Below, in pieces: positions 1-8,718 of a DNA stretch of 59,090 nt. Origin of the DNA: Mycobacterium scrofulaceum (GTDB lineage: Bacteria > Actinomycetota > Actinomycetes > Mycobacteriales > Mycobacteriaceae). Where the stretch lies: the NCBI RefSeq assembly GCF_001667885.1, contig NZ_LZJW01000084.1, positions 1 to 59,090 of the forward strand, read 5' to 3'. A program made the translations under genes and the position numbers. Below the pieces are notes generated by a model, which searched no databases, had not been told where the DNA came from, and saw nothing but the letters and a program-made list of their open reading frames with translations. The stretch's first letter is position 1. The number at the start of each line of letters is the position of its first letter.

Positions 1-1
1 G

Positions 2-385
2 GAATGGCCACTGCGCGGTTGGGTCAACGGCGCGCTCGGGGCCGTGCGGCCGCGACGCCGGCCGCGCGACGGGCAGGAGTTGCACGAAGGCGAGGCGCTG
101 GACTGGTGGCGGGTGGAGCGCATCGACACGCCCCGGCTGCTCCGGTTGCGCGCCGATATCCCCCTGCCCGGGCGGCTGTGGCTGGAGCTGTCGGCGAGCG
201 CTGACGACAATGGCGGCTCCCGGTACCGGCAACGGGCGCTGTTTCAGCCCTATGGGCTTGCGGGGCAACTTTTTTGGAGCGCGTCGGCACCGTATCGCGA
301 TGTGGTGTTCGGCGGCATCGCGCGCGACGTCACGGGCACCGCCCGTGGCGGCGTGATCCGAGAGGCGGCACCGTCGCATTGCTGA
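2..385 (+). CDS. DUF2867-domain protein, C-terminal part (5' end outside window)
   Basis: The reading frame is open from base 2 to a stop at 385, so the window cuts off the N-terminus. The visible ~127 residues have the features of the DUF2867 domain found at the end of SDR-like NAD(P)-binding proteins: a basic RPRRRP stretch, the acidic LDWWRVE motif, and later LWLELSA and the RALFQPYGLAG segment. In full-length family members this domain follows a Rossmann domain; that part cannot be seen here. A small DUF2945 gene follows 12 bases later on the same strand. Its function is unknown; the family call is from remembered motifs. Confidence 0.7.
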   Translation, partial: EWPLRGWVNGALGAVRPRRRPRDGQELHEGEALDWWRVERIDTPRLLRLRADIPLPGRLWLELSASADDNGGSRYRQRALFQPYGLAGQLFWSASAPYRDVVFGGIARDVTGTARGGVIREAAPSHC

Positions 386-397
386 AGGGAGAGCGAC

Positions 398-613
398 ATG
401 AGTGACAAGGAATTTCACAAGGGCGACAAGGTCGAGTGGAAGAGCCACGGCAGCACCGTCCGTGGGACGGTGGAAGCCGAAATCACCTCCGACACCGAGG
501 CCGCCGGGCGCACCGTGCGGGCATCCAAGAACGAGCCTCAATACCAGGTTCGCAGCGACAAGACCGGCGCTGACGCGGTGCACAAGCCGAGCGCGCTACG
601 CCGAGCGGACTGA
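398..613 (+). CDS. Small DUF2945 (hypervirulence-associated TUDOR-like) protein
   Basis: This 71-residue protein starts at an ATG preceded by GGGAGAG at a good distance. The sequence is a small basic beta-barrel type: FHKGDKVEWKSHG at the start, a VRGTVE turn, then PQYQVRSDKTGADAVHKPSAL. These are the typical DUF2945 features (roughly 65-75 residues, KGD.V.W, G.V, Y.V.SDKTG..A.HK). The biochemical role of the family is not established. It is followed after 3 bases by the DUF3140 gene, so the two are probably co-transcribed; DUF2945 and DUF3140 genes are often neighbours in actinobacteria. Confidence 0.8.
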   Translation: MSDKEFHKGDKVEWKSHGSTVRGTVEAEITSDTEAAGRTVRASKNEPQYQVRSDKTGADAVHKPSALRRAD

Positions 614-616
614 CCG

Positions 617-949
617 ATGGCCGACGACGACGAAGCCACCTGGGATCGCTTCAAGCAGACGGTCAACATGACCGCGGGCGAGCTGGAGAAATGGCTTGCC
701 ACTGATGAGTCGCGGAGCGTGGGACAAAAGCGGGGCGGCGACGAGTCGACCGGGCACGCCAGTGGGCGCCGCATTGTCGCGATACTCAAGACCAAACGGA
801 GCGAGCTCGGGTCCGACGACTACGCGCACATGCGCAAGGTCGTCGGTTACGCCAAGCGCCACCTGGCCCAACGCCCCCACGGGAGCATCCAGCAGAGCGC
901 CTGGCGGTACTCGCTGATGAACTGGGGTCACGACCCGACGAAGTCCTGA
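617..949 (+). CDS. DUF3140 protein
   Basis: This 110-residue protein is charged, has no signal peptide or membrane segment, and is predicted cytoplasmic. It shows the DUF3140 pattern: FKQTVNMTAGELEKWL near the N-terminus, a GRRIVAIL helix, the YAHMRKVVGYAKRHLAQRP segment and a C-terminal WRYSLMNWGHDP. Family members are often predicted to bind DNA, but no function is proven. It starts 3 bases after the DUF2945 stop, consistent with a two-gene operon. About 140 bases without a gene separate it from the MarR gene. Confidence 0.8.
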   Translation: MADDDEATWDRFKQTVNMTAGELEKWLATDESRSVGQKRGGDESTGHASGRRIVAILKTKRSELGSDDYAHMRKVVGYAKRHLAQRPHGSIQQSAWRYSLMNWGHDPTKS

Positions 950-1093
950 AGCGTCGACGCGCGGTGCGCTCGGCGTTCGCGTGTTTCGCGGGCTAATTCG
1001 GTGCGAATGCGGGACACTTATCGGGGTTCGCGGGCCGCGTGTGGCGGTCGCCGATACGCTGGTCGGCGAATCTCGCAAGAAGGACACCGTTAA

Positions 1094-1675
1094 GTGACCA
1101 AGCGCGGCGCCGCAGACCGGCGATTGGATCGAGCCGAACTCGAGAAGTTGATGTCGGCCGACATGCGCGCACTGACAGCGCAATCGGATCGCATAGGCCG
1201 ACACTTCGCCCGCCAGAACGACGTCGGTGGCACCGACTTACACGCCTTGTTGCACATCATGGTCGCCGAGACCGCCGGAACGCCGCTGACGCCGGCGCAG
1301 TTGCGCCAGCGCCTGGACGTGTCGCCCGCCGCCATCACGTACTTGGTGGACCGGATGATCGACTCGGGCCACCTCCGGCGCGAGCCGGATCCCGACGACC
1401 GGCGCAAGACGCTGCTGCGCTACGAGGAGTCGGGCATGGCCCTGGCCCGCTCGTTCTTCACCCCGCTCGGCGCGCATCTGCACGAGGCCCTCGCCGACAT
1501 CTCCGACCGTGACTTGACGGCGGCCCACCGGGTTTTTCAGGCGATGATGGCGGCGATGTCCACCTTCGAAACGCAACTCGCCACGCCGGACCCCACACCG
1601 CCGCAGACGGACGGAAAGCGCGCGACCACCAGGGGCCGCCGGCGCGCGGTGCACACCGGCGATCAACCCGGCTAG
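1094..1675 (+). CDS. MarR-family transcriptional regulator
   Basis: This 193-residue protein starts at GTG with AAGGAC upstream. A winged helix-turn-helix occupies about residues 70-125: the LTPAQLRQRLDVSPAAITYLVDRM recognition part is followed by the wing with DPDDRRKTLL, the hallmark MarR D.R. turn. Flanking helices form the usual dimer interface, and a basic Arg-rich tail of ~30 residues extends beyond the normal family length. The gene ends tail to tail with the glycosyltransferase (4-base overlap). It may control the neighbouring isoprenoid/MMPL genes, but only position suggests this. Confidence 0.85.
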   Translation: MTKRGAADRRLDRAELEKLMSADMRALTAQSDRIGRHFARQNDVGGTDLHALLHIMVAETAGTPLTPAQLRQRLDVSPAAITYLVDRMIDSGHLRREPDPDDRRKTLLRYEESGMALARSFFTPLGAHLHEALADISDRDLTAAHRVFQAMMAAMSTFETQLATPDPTPPQTDGKRATTRGRRRAVHTGDQPG

Positions 1676-2922
1676 GACACTGGCCGCCGGGCCGCGGAGC
1701 CAAGCACTTGCTGCTCGATCAGCTCTGCCCCGCGCCGCACTCCGCCCGTCGCGGCGAATCCGGCGGCCACCCGACGGGCGCCCTCGGTCATCGTCATCGC
1801 CGCGCGCACCTTCGCCCTCAACCGTGCGGGCGTGAGGTTTTTGGCCGCCAGGCGGGTGCCGCAGCGAGCGACCTCCACGCGCCGGGCGACTTCCGCCTGG
1901 TCGCGCGCGAACGGCACGACGCAGACCGGCACGCCGCGGTCGAGGGCCTTCAGCGTCGTGCCCATCCCGCCGTGCGTGATCGCGCAGCTGGCTCGTTGCA
2001 ACAGGGCCGCGTGCGGGACGAAGCGACAGACGGTCGCGTTGGCCGGCCTCGGCAGGTCCGGCGGGATACCGGCCGGAAACGTCGCCACCACGTGGACGGG
2101 CTCGTCGGCCAGCGCCCGCAACGCGATTCGTCCGAGGGCGGCGTCTGGCTGCCTGATCGACGACGTGTTCACCAGCACCACCGGTCTGTTGATCTTTTCG
2201 ACCCAGTCGGGTGTGGACGCATGCGTGGGTTCGAATACGCAGGCGCCGATGTGGTGGACCAAACCGGCCCATCCCGGATGGGGATATTCGAAGGGCTCGC
2301 CGCCGACGGCGAGCAACAGCGGCGCGCGCCGCACGAAGTCGTCGACCGACACGACCGGCGATACCCCAAGCTGGGCACGAATCGCGTTGATGCGCGGCAC
2401 CATTGGCCGGTCGAACAGATGCCGGACGATCGGGCGGACCGAGGCGTCGCGCAGTTCACCGAGGATACCCGGCAGCGGGCGCATCCCGGGACCGAACGGC
2501 GGCACCCCGCGGGACCGTAGGTAGGGCGTGAACGGCGAGAACACCAGCCACGGCGTATCGCCTGCCTCCGCGGCCGACATCGCCCCCCAGCAGTTCGCGT
2601 CCACGATGATCGCGTCCGGCCGGACGGCGGACACCGCGCGTCGTAGATCATCGATTTCGAGTGCCGCGCGCCGGCACAGCACGTCGATGGTTAACTTCAG
2701 CACCCCCAACGCGTTTCGGGCGCGCCAGTCCTCACCGACGATGGACTCGATCGCCGGGTCGACCGGTTCGGCGTGGATGCCGACCGCGCGCATCGTCGCG
2801 ACGCCACCCGCCATGGTGCGCGCGTGCACCTCGTGACCGCGGCCCGCGAGCTCGGCGAGCAGCGCGCCGGCGGGCAACAGGTGCCCCAGGGCCGGCGACC
2901 CGTAGGCCAGTATCACCGCCAT
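1672..2922 (-). CDS. GT1-family glycosyltransferase (UGT/macrolide type)
   Basis: This 416-residue protein has the GT-B layout of family 1 glycosyltransferases. The N-terminal half begins with GSPALGHLLPAGALLAELA, the usual acceptor-side loop (G.GH..P...LA..L..RGHEV). The C-terminal half carries the nucleotide-sugar site: FVPHAALLQRASCAITHGG, then GVPVCVVPFARDQ, equivalent to the PSPG-like HGG...P....D/EQ signature. It starts 11 bases after the isopentenyl isomerase stop, so the two form a minus-strand operon. Such enzymes glycosylate small lipophilic acceptors; beside an isoprenoid gene, a carotenoid or other terpenoid acceptor is plausible but inferred. Confidence 0.85.
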   Translation of the reverse strand: MAVILAYGSPALGHLLPAGALLAELAGRGHEVHARTMAGGVATMRAVGIHAEPVDPAIESIVGEDWRARNALGVLKLTIDVLCRRAALEIDDLRRAVSAVRPDAIIVDANCWGAMSAAEAGDTPWLVFSPFTPYLRSRGVPPFGPGMRPLPGILGELRDASVRPIVRHLFDRPMVPRINAIRAQLGVSPVVSVDDFVRRAPLLLAVGGEPFEYPHPGWAGLVHHIGACVFEPTHASTPDWVEKINRPVVLVNTSSIRQPDAALGRIALRALADEPVHVVATFPAGIPPDLPRPANATVCRFVPHAALLQRASCAITHGGMGTTLKALDRGVPVCVVPFARDQAEVARRVEVARCGTRLAAKNLTPARLRAKVRAAMTMTEGARRVAAGFAATGGVRRGAELIEQQVLGSAARRPVS

Positions 2923-2933
2923 GTCGCGCGCGG

Positions 2934-3959
2934 CTATGGGTCGGCAGTCAGGTCGACGGCGCGCAGGCCGGACAGGCTTGCGGCGCCGCAGCCGTGTAGG
3001 CAGACGCGAAGTTCATCGATGAACGGTTGCAGCCAATCGACCACGGCCGCAGCGGAATCGATCGCGGCCGGAAGCAGGGGCCGAGCCACCGCCACGACGT
3101 CGGCGCCCAACGCTATCGCCTTCGCCGCGTCCATACCGGTGCGGATCCCGCCGGAAGCGACCAGCGGGATGTCCGGCAGCGCCTCACGCACCTCCACGAT
3201 CGCCCTCGCGGTCGGGATACCCCAGTCGGCGAGATGCGGATAACGCAGCTCGCCGTAGCGGACGAATTGCTCGACCCGTGACCACGAGGTGCCGCCGGCG
3301 CCCGCGACGTCTATTCCAGCGACAGGCAGATCTCCTTCGGCGCCAACCAATTCCGCGGCGGCCGCCCCGCCGATGCCGTGGCCGACCTCCTTGAGCAGCA
3401 CGGGGCAATCTATCGCGTCGGCCGCGTCCCGCAGCCGGCCCAACGAGCCGGAGAAGTCGGTGTCGCCGTTGCGCTGAATCGCTTCCTGCAACGGATTGGT
3501 GTGCACCGCAAGCGCATCGGCGCCCACCCTGTCCAGGGCCTTCGCCAGATCGGGCACGGCGGACTTGGTCACTTGGGCCAGGCCGATGTTGCCGAACAGC
3601 AAGACATCCGGGGCCACGTCACGCACGGTGAAGCTGGCCGCGGCCCGTTCGCCCAACGCGCTGTCCAGCATGATTCGCTGGGAGCCGAGCATCATCCCGA
3701 TGCCGAGCTGTTGAGCGGCGGCGGCCAAGTTCCGGTTGATGGTCGCCGACAACTCGGCGCCGCCGGTCATCGCGCCGATCAGGATCGGAAAGCGCAGGTC
3801 CGCGCCGAAGAATCTGGCCGACAGGTCGATGTCGTCGAGGCTGGTCTGGGTCAGTGCGTTGTAGGGCAACCGGTAGCGCTCCAGCCCGGTGGTGACATGC
3901 TCGTAGTTGACCGGCTCGGTGAGGCAGACGTCGATGTGCCGCCGTTTGCGGGTCGTCAT
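2934..3959 (-). CDS. fni: Type 2 isopentenyl-diphosphate delta-isomerase (FMN-dependent)
   Basis: The enzyme interconverts IPP and DMAPP using FMN and NADPH. From the chosen ATG (341 residues, normal for the family) it begins [10 protein letters not shown], the conserved N-terminal substrate motif, followed by [48 protein letters not shown] and ASGGIRTG, all typical IDI-2/TIM-barrel FMN and phosphate motifs. The frame stays open up to 4058, but the extra 33 residues lack homology signals. Upstream lies a palindrome shared with the divergent MMPL gene. It is the first gene of an operon with the glycosyltransferase and would feed isoprenoid synthesis. Confidence 0.88.
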   Translation of the reverse strand: MTTRKRRHIDVCLTEPVNYEHVTTGLERYRLPYNALTQTSLDDIDLSARFFGADLRFPILIGAMTGGAELSATINRNLAAAAQQLGIGMMLGSQRIMLDSALGERAAASFTVRDVAPDVLLFGNIGLAQVTKSAVPDLAKALDRVGADALAVHTNPLQEAIQRNGDTDFSGSLGRLRDAADAIDCPVLLKEVGHGIGGAAAAELVGAEGDLPVAGIDVAGAGGTSWSRVEQFVRYGELRYPHLADWGIPTARAIVEVREALPDIPLVASGGIRTGMDAAKAIALGADVVAVARPLLPAAIDSAAAVVDWLQPFIDELRVCLHGCGAASLSGLRAVDLTADP

Positions 3960-4075
3960 CCGGGCCTGGTCTGCCGTCACGGCCGGCACCCCGGCGCGAC
4001 GAAGCCGCGCCCGCTCGCATCCATAATGTCCATAGTGCCCCTTGTTGCGTGCCGCCAATGTGCAACGGTGCGTAA

Positions 4076-4106
4076 TTTCAGTTGATTAATGTTTAACACA
4101 CTGAAA
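4076..4106. promoter_or_regulatory. Inverted repeat in the idi-MMPL divergent promoter region
   Basis: An AT-rich patch in otherwise GC-rich DNA has arms TTTCAGT (4076-4082) and ACTGAAA (4100-4106) separated by 17 bases. It lies just upstream of the MMPL GTG and between divergent genes, so it could be an operator for both directions. The binding protein is unknown; the nearby MarR protein is one candidate. Confidence 0.45.
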
Positions 4107-4117
4107 GACTTCACATC

Positions 4118-6217
4118 GTGGTGTGGAATCGGGTGGCCTCGGCCGTGACGGGACGGCGCTCGTGGCTGATCGCGCTGGCCGCCGTCGTCCTCGGCGGCGT
4201 GTTCATGGCGCTGGTCGGCGAAAACGCGGCGGCGGGGCAGGCGCCGCTGTCGGTGCCGACCCGGTCCGACTCGGCGAAGGTCGACACCATGGCCCGCCAA
4301 TTTCCGGGCGGAGACCGCGTCCCGTTGATCCTGGTGGTCAGCCGCAGCGACGGCGCCGCGCTGGATGCCGCCGAAGTAGCCGCCGCCCAAGCGGCTCGGG
4401 ACCGCATGCAGGCCGCGGCCCCTGCGGGCGGGGCCACCGGCGCGGCGCCGGTCCAGGTGTCGGCCGACGGCAAGGCGGCGATCGCGATCGTGCCCGTCGG
4501 CGCCGATCTGTCGGGACTCGACTTGAGCGCCGCGGTCGCCAACCTGCGCAAGGCCGCCTCCACCGGGCTGCCGGCGGAGCCGGCGGCCCACGTCACCGGC
4601 GGCCCGGCGTTCGGTGCCGACATTGCCGGCGCATTCACCAATGCCAACATCACCCTGCTCGCGGTGACGGCATCGGTGGTGGCGCTGCTGCTGATCGCCA
4701 CCTACCGCTCCCCCGTGCTGTGGCTGGTGCCGCTGCTGGTGGTCGGGTTCGCCGACCGGGTCGCGGCGGCGGTGGGCACCGCGGTGGCGTCCCTGACCGG
4801 GCTGAGCTTCGACGGCGCCACCTCGGGGATCACCAGCGTGCTGGTCTTCGGGGCGGGCACCAACTACGCCCTGCTGCTGATCTCCCGGTATCGGCAGGAG
4901 CTTCGGCGCCACTCCGAGCACCGGGATGCGTTGCGCCGCGCCGTGCGGATGGCAGGTCCGGCGATCGTCGCCAGCAACGCCACGGTGGTGCTGGCGCTGC
5001 TCACCTTGCTGTTCGCCTCGACCCCGAGCACGCGCAGCCTGGGCGCGCTGGGGGCCTGCGGATTGGTGGTCGCCGCGGTGTCGGCCCTGACGATTCTTCC
5101 CCCGCTGCTGGTGCTGTGCGGCCGGCGATTGTTCTGGCCTTTCGTTCCGCGCCCCGAGGACGCCGTCACCGCGGATTCGGGCGCCTGGCAGCGCATCGCC
5201 GAATGGGTCAACCGGCGCCCGGCGGTGGTCGCGGCGGTCGCGATCGCGGGCCTGGCGGTGCTCGCCACCGGCCTGCTGGGCACCCGAATCGGCTTGTCGC
5301 AGACCGAGCAGTTCCGGGTCCACGCGGATTCGGTCTCCGGCTACGACGTCGTGGCGGCGCACTTTCCCGCCGGACTGGTTAACCCCACGCTGGTCATCGC
5401 CCCCACCGCATCGCGGGTGCCGGAGGCCATCAGGGCAACCCCCGGCGTGGTGTCGGCGACCGAATCGGGCCGCTCGTCGTCGGGCCTGATGAAATGGTCG
5501 GTAGTGATCGATGCCCCACCGTCCTCCGACCGTGCCTTCAATATCGTTGCCGCACTGCGTGACACGACGAAGTCGGCGAGTCCGTCCGCGCTGGTCGGTG
5601 GGGCGGACGCGCAGGCACTCGACGTGCGCGATGCGGCCACCCACGACCGGCATCTGCTCATCCCGGCGATCCTCGTGGTCATCCTGCTCGTGTTGTACGT
5701 CCTGCTGCGGTCCGCGCTGGCCCCTCCCACCCTGCTGGCGGCGACGATCCTGGGGGCGCTGGCCGCGCTCGGCATGGGCGGCTGGGCCAGCAGCCACGTC
5801 TTCGGCTTCCCGGCGCTGGACAACAGCACCCCGCTGTTCGCCTTCCTGTTCCTGGCCGCGCTCGGCGTGGACTACACCATCTTTCTGGTCACGCGCGCCC
5901 GCGAAGAGTCCGCGGAGAGCGGCGCGCGCGCCGGCATGGTCGCCGCGGTGTCGGCCACCGGCGGCGTCATCACCAGCGCGGGAATCGTTTTGGCCGCCGT
6001 CTTCTGTGTGCTCGGCGTGCTGCCGTTGATCGTGCTGACCCAACTGGGCATCATCGTCGGGTTGGGCATCCTGCTGGACACCTTCGTGGTCCGCACCCTG
6101 GTCATCCCCGCGCTGTTCGCCCTCCTCGGCGACCGCATCTGGTGGCCCTCGGCGCCGAGGCACGTCAAAGCCGTTGCAGCACAGGCACAAAACCAACCAG
6201 AACGGAGCATCCCGTGA
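4118..6217 (+). CDS. MMPL/RND-family membrane transporter
   Basis: This 699-residue inner-membrane protein has the two-repeat RND layout of mycobacterial MMPL transporters. One TM helix lies near residue 15, a periplasmic domain at ~40-180, then a block of TM helices at ~180-350. The second periplasmic domain (~390-505) and second TM block (~510-680) follow. The conserved FGAGTNYALLLISRYRQELRR (first block) and FLAALGVDYTIFLVTRAREE (second block) carry the proton-relay Asp/Tyr signatures. It is shorter than the lipid-exporting MmpL3/7/8 proteins and nearer the actinorhodin-transporter type. The GTG start is followed by TspO with a 4-base overlap. A lipid or terpenoid cargo is inferred. Confidence 0.88.
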   Translation: MVWNRVASAVTGRRSWLIALAAVVLGGVFMALVGENAAAGQAPLSVPTRSDSAKVDTMARQFPGGDRVPLILVVSRSDGAALDAAEVAAAQAARDRMQAAAPAGGATGAAPVQVSADGKAAIAIVPVGADLSGLDLSAAVANLRKAASTGLPAEPAAHVTGGPAFGADIAGAFTNANITLLAVTASVVALLLIATYRSPVLWLVPLLVVGFADRVAAAVGTAVASLTGLSFDGATSGITSVLVFGAGTNYALLLISRYRQELRRHSEHRDALRRAVRMAGPAIVASNATVVLALLTLLFASTPSTRSLGALGACGLVVAAVSALTILPPLLVLCGRRLFWPFVPRPEDAVTADSGAWQRIAEWVNRRPAVVAAVAIAGLAVLATGLLGTRIGLSQTEQFRVHADSVSGYDVVAAHFPAGLVNPTLVIAPTASRVPEAIRATPGVVSATESGRSSSGLMKWSVVIDAPPSSDRAFNIVAALRDTTKSASPSALVGGADAQALDVRDAATHDRHLLIPAILVVILLVLYVLLRSALAPPTLLAATILGALAALGMGGWASSHVFGFPALDNSTPLFAFLFLAALGVDYTIFLVTRAREESAESGARAGMVAAVSATGGVITSAGIVLAAVFCVLGVLPLIVLTQLGIIVGLGILLDTFVVRTLVIPALFALLGDRIWWPSAPRHVKAVAAQAQNQPERSIP

Positions 6218-6693
6218 ACAGGTCAACCCTCGCCGCGACCAGCCTCGCTGTCGCCGCCGCCGCGGTGACCGGCAGCGTCGCCAACGCCAAGGCCGCACCC
6301 GCCTGGTTTGCGCGGCTGCGCAAACCGCCGTACCAACCCCCCAACAGCGCCTTTCCGGTGGCCTGGACCTCGCTCTACGGCGACATCGCGGTCACGTCGG
6401 CGGTGGCCATCGACCGGTTTCGGGCCGCGGGACGGGAGGACGAGGCGCGCCGCTACGCCGCTGCGCTCGGGGTGAACCTCGTGCTCAACGCCGGATGGAG
6501 CTGGCTGTTCTTCGGTCTGCACAAACTCGGCGCGTCGGCGGCCGGCGCCGCCGTGCTGACGGCCAGCAGCGTCGACCTCGCGCGGCGGGCCGCCCAGGCC
6601 GACCCGCGGGCCGGACTGGCCCTGTCGGCGTACCCGCTGTGGTGTTCGTTCGCGACCGTCCTGGCCACCCACGTTTGGCGATTGAATCGCTGA
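6214..6693 (+). CDS. TspO/MBR-family tryptophan-rich sensory protein
   Basis: This 159-residue protein starts at a GTG overlapping the MMPL stop (GTGA), a sign of translational coupling. It shows the TspO/MBR five-helix pattern: the PAWFARLRKPPYQPPNSAFPVAWTSLY motif (W...L.KP...PP....P.VW..LY), then LVLNAGWSWLFFGLHK (LNA.W...FF) and a final helix with WCSFATVLATHVWRLN. TspO proteins are membrane sensors binding porphyrins and other ligands. In photosynthetic bacteria they regulate carotenoid and pigment genes in response to oxygen and light. Its position between a transporter and photolyase fits a light or oxidative-stress unit. Confidence 0.9.
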   Translation: MNRSTLAATSLAVAAAAVTGSVANAKAAPAWFARLRKPPYQPPNSAFPVAWTSLYGDIAVTSAVAIDRFRAAGREDEARRYAAALGVNLVLNAGWSWLFFGLHKLGASAAGAAVLTASSVDLARRAAQADPRAGLALSAYPLWCSFATVLATHVWRLNR

Positions 6694-6708
6694 GGAATCC
6701 GTCGAATC

Positions 6709-8037
6709 ATGCCGACGCTCTTGTGGTTCCGGCGCGACCTGCGGTTGGGCGACCATCCGGCGCTCAATGCCGCGGCCCACGACGGGGATGTGCTCGCCTG
6801 CTTCGTGCTGGATGCGACGCTCGAGGCCTCGTCCGGCCGCCGTCGGCTCCAGTTTCTCGGCGACTCGCTGCGGCGCTTGCGTGACGACCTGGACGGCCGG
6901 CTACTGGTGACCCGCGGGCGGCCCGACCAGGTGATCCCGCGCATTGCCAAGGAGATCGCCGCGTCGGCGGTGCACATCTCCGAAGATTTCGCGCCGTACG
7001 GTAAGCGCCGCGACGAAAAGGTCCGAGCGGCATTGGGTTCCGTCCCCCTGGTGGCCACGGGTTCGCCGTACCTGGTCTCGCCGGGCCGCGTCGCCAAGAA
7101 GGACGGCTCGCCCTACCAGGTCTTCACACCGTTCCTGCGTCAGTGGCGCGAATCCGGATGGCGGTCGCCGGCGAAATCGGGCGCCGGGTCGGCGCGCTGG
7201 CTCGATCCGGCGGGGCTGCGGATTGACCGGGTGGAGATTCCCGATCCCGGCGCCACGCTCGACATCGATGCGGGCGAGGCGGCTGCACGCAAACAGTGGA
7301 AGTTGTTTGTGGACAACGGTTTACAGCGATACGCCGACGAGCGGAACCGCCCCGACCTGCACGGCACCAGCCGCATGTCGGCACACCTGAAGTTCGGCAG
7401 CATTCACCCCCGCACCCTGGTCGCCGGACTTGACCTTCGTGACGCCGGGGCGCAGGCGTACCTGCGCGAGTTGGCATTTCGCGATTTTTACGCCGATGTG
7501 CTGCATCATTGGCCGGCCAGCGCCTGGCGCAACTGGAACCGTCAGTTCGACGGCATCCGCACCGACACCGGCGCCGAAGCGAAACGCCGCTACGAGTCCT
7601 GGAAAGCCGGCGAGACCGGCTTCCCGATGGTGGACGCGGGAATGCGTCAGCTGCGGGAGACGGGCTTCATGCACAACCGGGTGCGGATGATCGTCGCCTC
7701 CTTCCTGGTGAAAGACCTGCACCTGCCGTGGCAGTGGGGCGCCGAGTGGTTTCTGGATCAACTGGTCGACGGCGACATGGCGAACAACCAGCACGGGTGG
7801 CAGTGGTGCGCGGGCTGCGGCACCGACGCCGCACCGTACTTTCGGGTGTTCAACCCGACCACCCAGGGCGAGAAGTTCGATCCGTCCGGGGATTACATCC
7901 GGCGGTGGGTGCCCGAGCTGCGGTCCGCGGACGACGCGCACCTGCGAAAGGGCGAGCGGCCGGCGGGCTATCCCGCGCCGATCGTCGACCACGGCGCCGA
8001 GCGTGCCGAGGCGCTGCGCCGTTACCAGAGCATCTGA
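6709..8037 (+). CDS. phr: Deoxyribodipyrimidine photolyase (class I CPD photolyase)
   Basis: This 442-residue flavoprotein repairs UV-induced cyclobutane pyrimidine dimers using blue light. The N-terminal alpha/beta antenna domain begins LLWFRRDLRLGDHPAL. The helical FAD domain contains the diagnostic SRMSAHLKFGSIHPR and the ETGFPMVDAGMRQLRETGFMHNRVRM motif. It is followed by NNQHGWQWCAGCGTDAAPYFRVFNP and KFDPSGDYIRRWVPEL. Length and motifs match class I photolyases, not cryptochromes with extended tails. It begins 15 bases after TspO and is the last gene of the MMPL-TspO-phr run. M. tuberculosis lacks a photolyase as far as I recall, so this belongs to an accessory block. Confidence 0.95.
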   Translation: MPTLLWFRRDLRLGDHPALNAAAHDGDVLACFVLDATLEASSGRRRLQFLGDSLRRLRDDLDGRLLVTRGRPDQVIPRIAKEIAASAVHISEDFAPYGKRRDEKVRAALGSVPLVATGSPYLVSPGRVAKKDGSPYQVFTPFLRQWRESGWRSPAKSGAGSARWLDPAGLRIDRVEIPDPGATLDIDAGEAAARKQWKLFVDNGLQRYADERNRPDLHGTSRMSAHLKFGSIHPRTLVAGLDLRDAGAQAYLRELAFRDFYADVLHHWPASAWRNWNRQFDGIRTDTGAEAKRRYESWKAGETGFPMVDAGMRQLRETGFMHNRVRMIVASFLVKDLHLPWQWGAEWFLDQLVDGDMANNQHGWQWCAGCGTDAAPYFRVFNPTTQGEKFDPSGDYIRRWVPELRSADDAHLRKGERPAGYPAPIVDHGAERAEALRRYQSI

Positions 8038-8156
8038 CGGAGCCCGTCGCCCGAATTGTCGCGCGCGTGAATGTTTGCTCAATCGCCCGCCCCCGAGCTC
8101 GTTGGCATGCAATCATCAGCCGATTCACAGTTGTCAAGCCGCTCGGGAGGCAGTAA

Positions 8157-8708
8157 ATGACACCCTTCATCGTTCGGACGTTGCTGGCCTCGGGTGCCGC
8201 CGCGGGGTTGCTGGCCGGCGTGGGCGCATGTTCGTGTTCCGTCGGTTCGTCGCACTCGGTCAGCAAGAGCGATGTCGCCGGCCAGATCACCTCGAAGTTG
8301 ACCGACGCCGCCGGCAACAAGCCCGATTCGGTGAACTGCCCGGACGACCTGCCGGCGAAGGTTGGGGCGCAACTCAATTGCGAGATGAAGGTCAAGAACC
8401 AGACCTTCAACGTGAACGTGACCGTGACGAGCGTGGACGGCAAGGACGTCAAGTTCGACATGGTCGAGACGGTCGACAAGAACCAGGTCGCCAGCATCAT
8501 CAGCAACAAGCTGGCCCAGCAGGTGGGCAGGAAGCCGGACGCGGTGACCTGCCCCGACAACCTCAAGGGCGTTCAGGGCGCGACGCTGCGCTGCCAACTC
8601 GTCGACGGCACCGACAAATACGGCATCGCGGTGACCGTCACCAACGTCGACGCCGGCGACGTCAACTTCGACTTCAAGGTCGACGACCACCCCGAGCCGG
8701 CGTCCTAG
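8157..8708 (+). CDS. DUF4333 lipoprotein with two tandem domains (Rv3033-like)
   Basis: This 183-residue exported protein has a signal peptide ending in LLAGVGAC, so Cys25 is the likely lipidated residue. Two copies of the ~65-residue DUF4333 domain follow. Each has SxxxVAxxIxxKL, then P.xVxCPxDL, a Cys, and a repeated VTVTxV(D) beta strand (about residues 38-105 and 107-178). Each copy carries two Cys residues that could form a disulfide. The role is unknown; it sits on the outer face of the membrane. Position and length (182 aa) match M. tuberculosis Rv3033, beginning the syntenic block. The 120 bases upstream show no clear site. Confidence 0.85.
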   Translation: MTPFIVRTLLASGAAAGLLAGVGACSCSVGSSHSVSKSDVAGQITSKLTDAAGNKPDSVNCPDDLPAKVGAQLNCEMKVKNQTFNVNVTVTSVDGKDVKFDMVETVDKNQVASIISNKLAQQVGRKPDAVTCPDNLKGVQGATLRCQLVDGTDKYGIAVTVTNVDAGDVNFDFKVDDHPEPAS

Positions 8709-8718
8709 CGGCTTTCGA

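Noticed and set aside
3977..6298. 773-codon minus-strand open frame opposite the MMPL transporter
   Set aside because: It is a GC-rich antisense shadow with Arg/Gly/His/Gln-rich, non-protein-like composition; the plus-strand MMPL gene has clear motifs.
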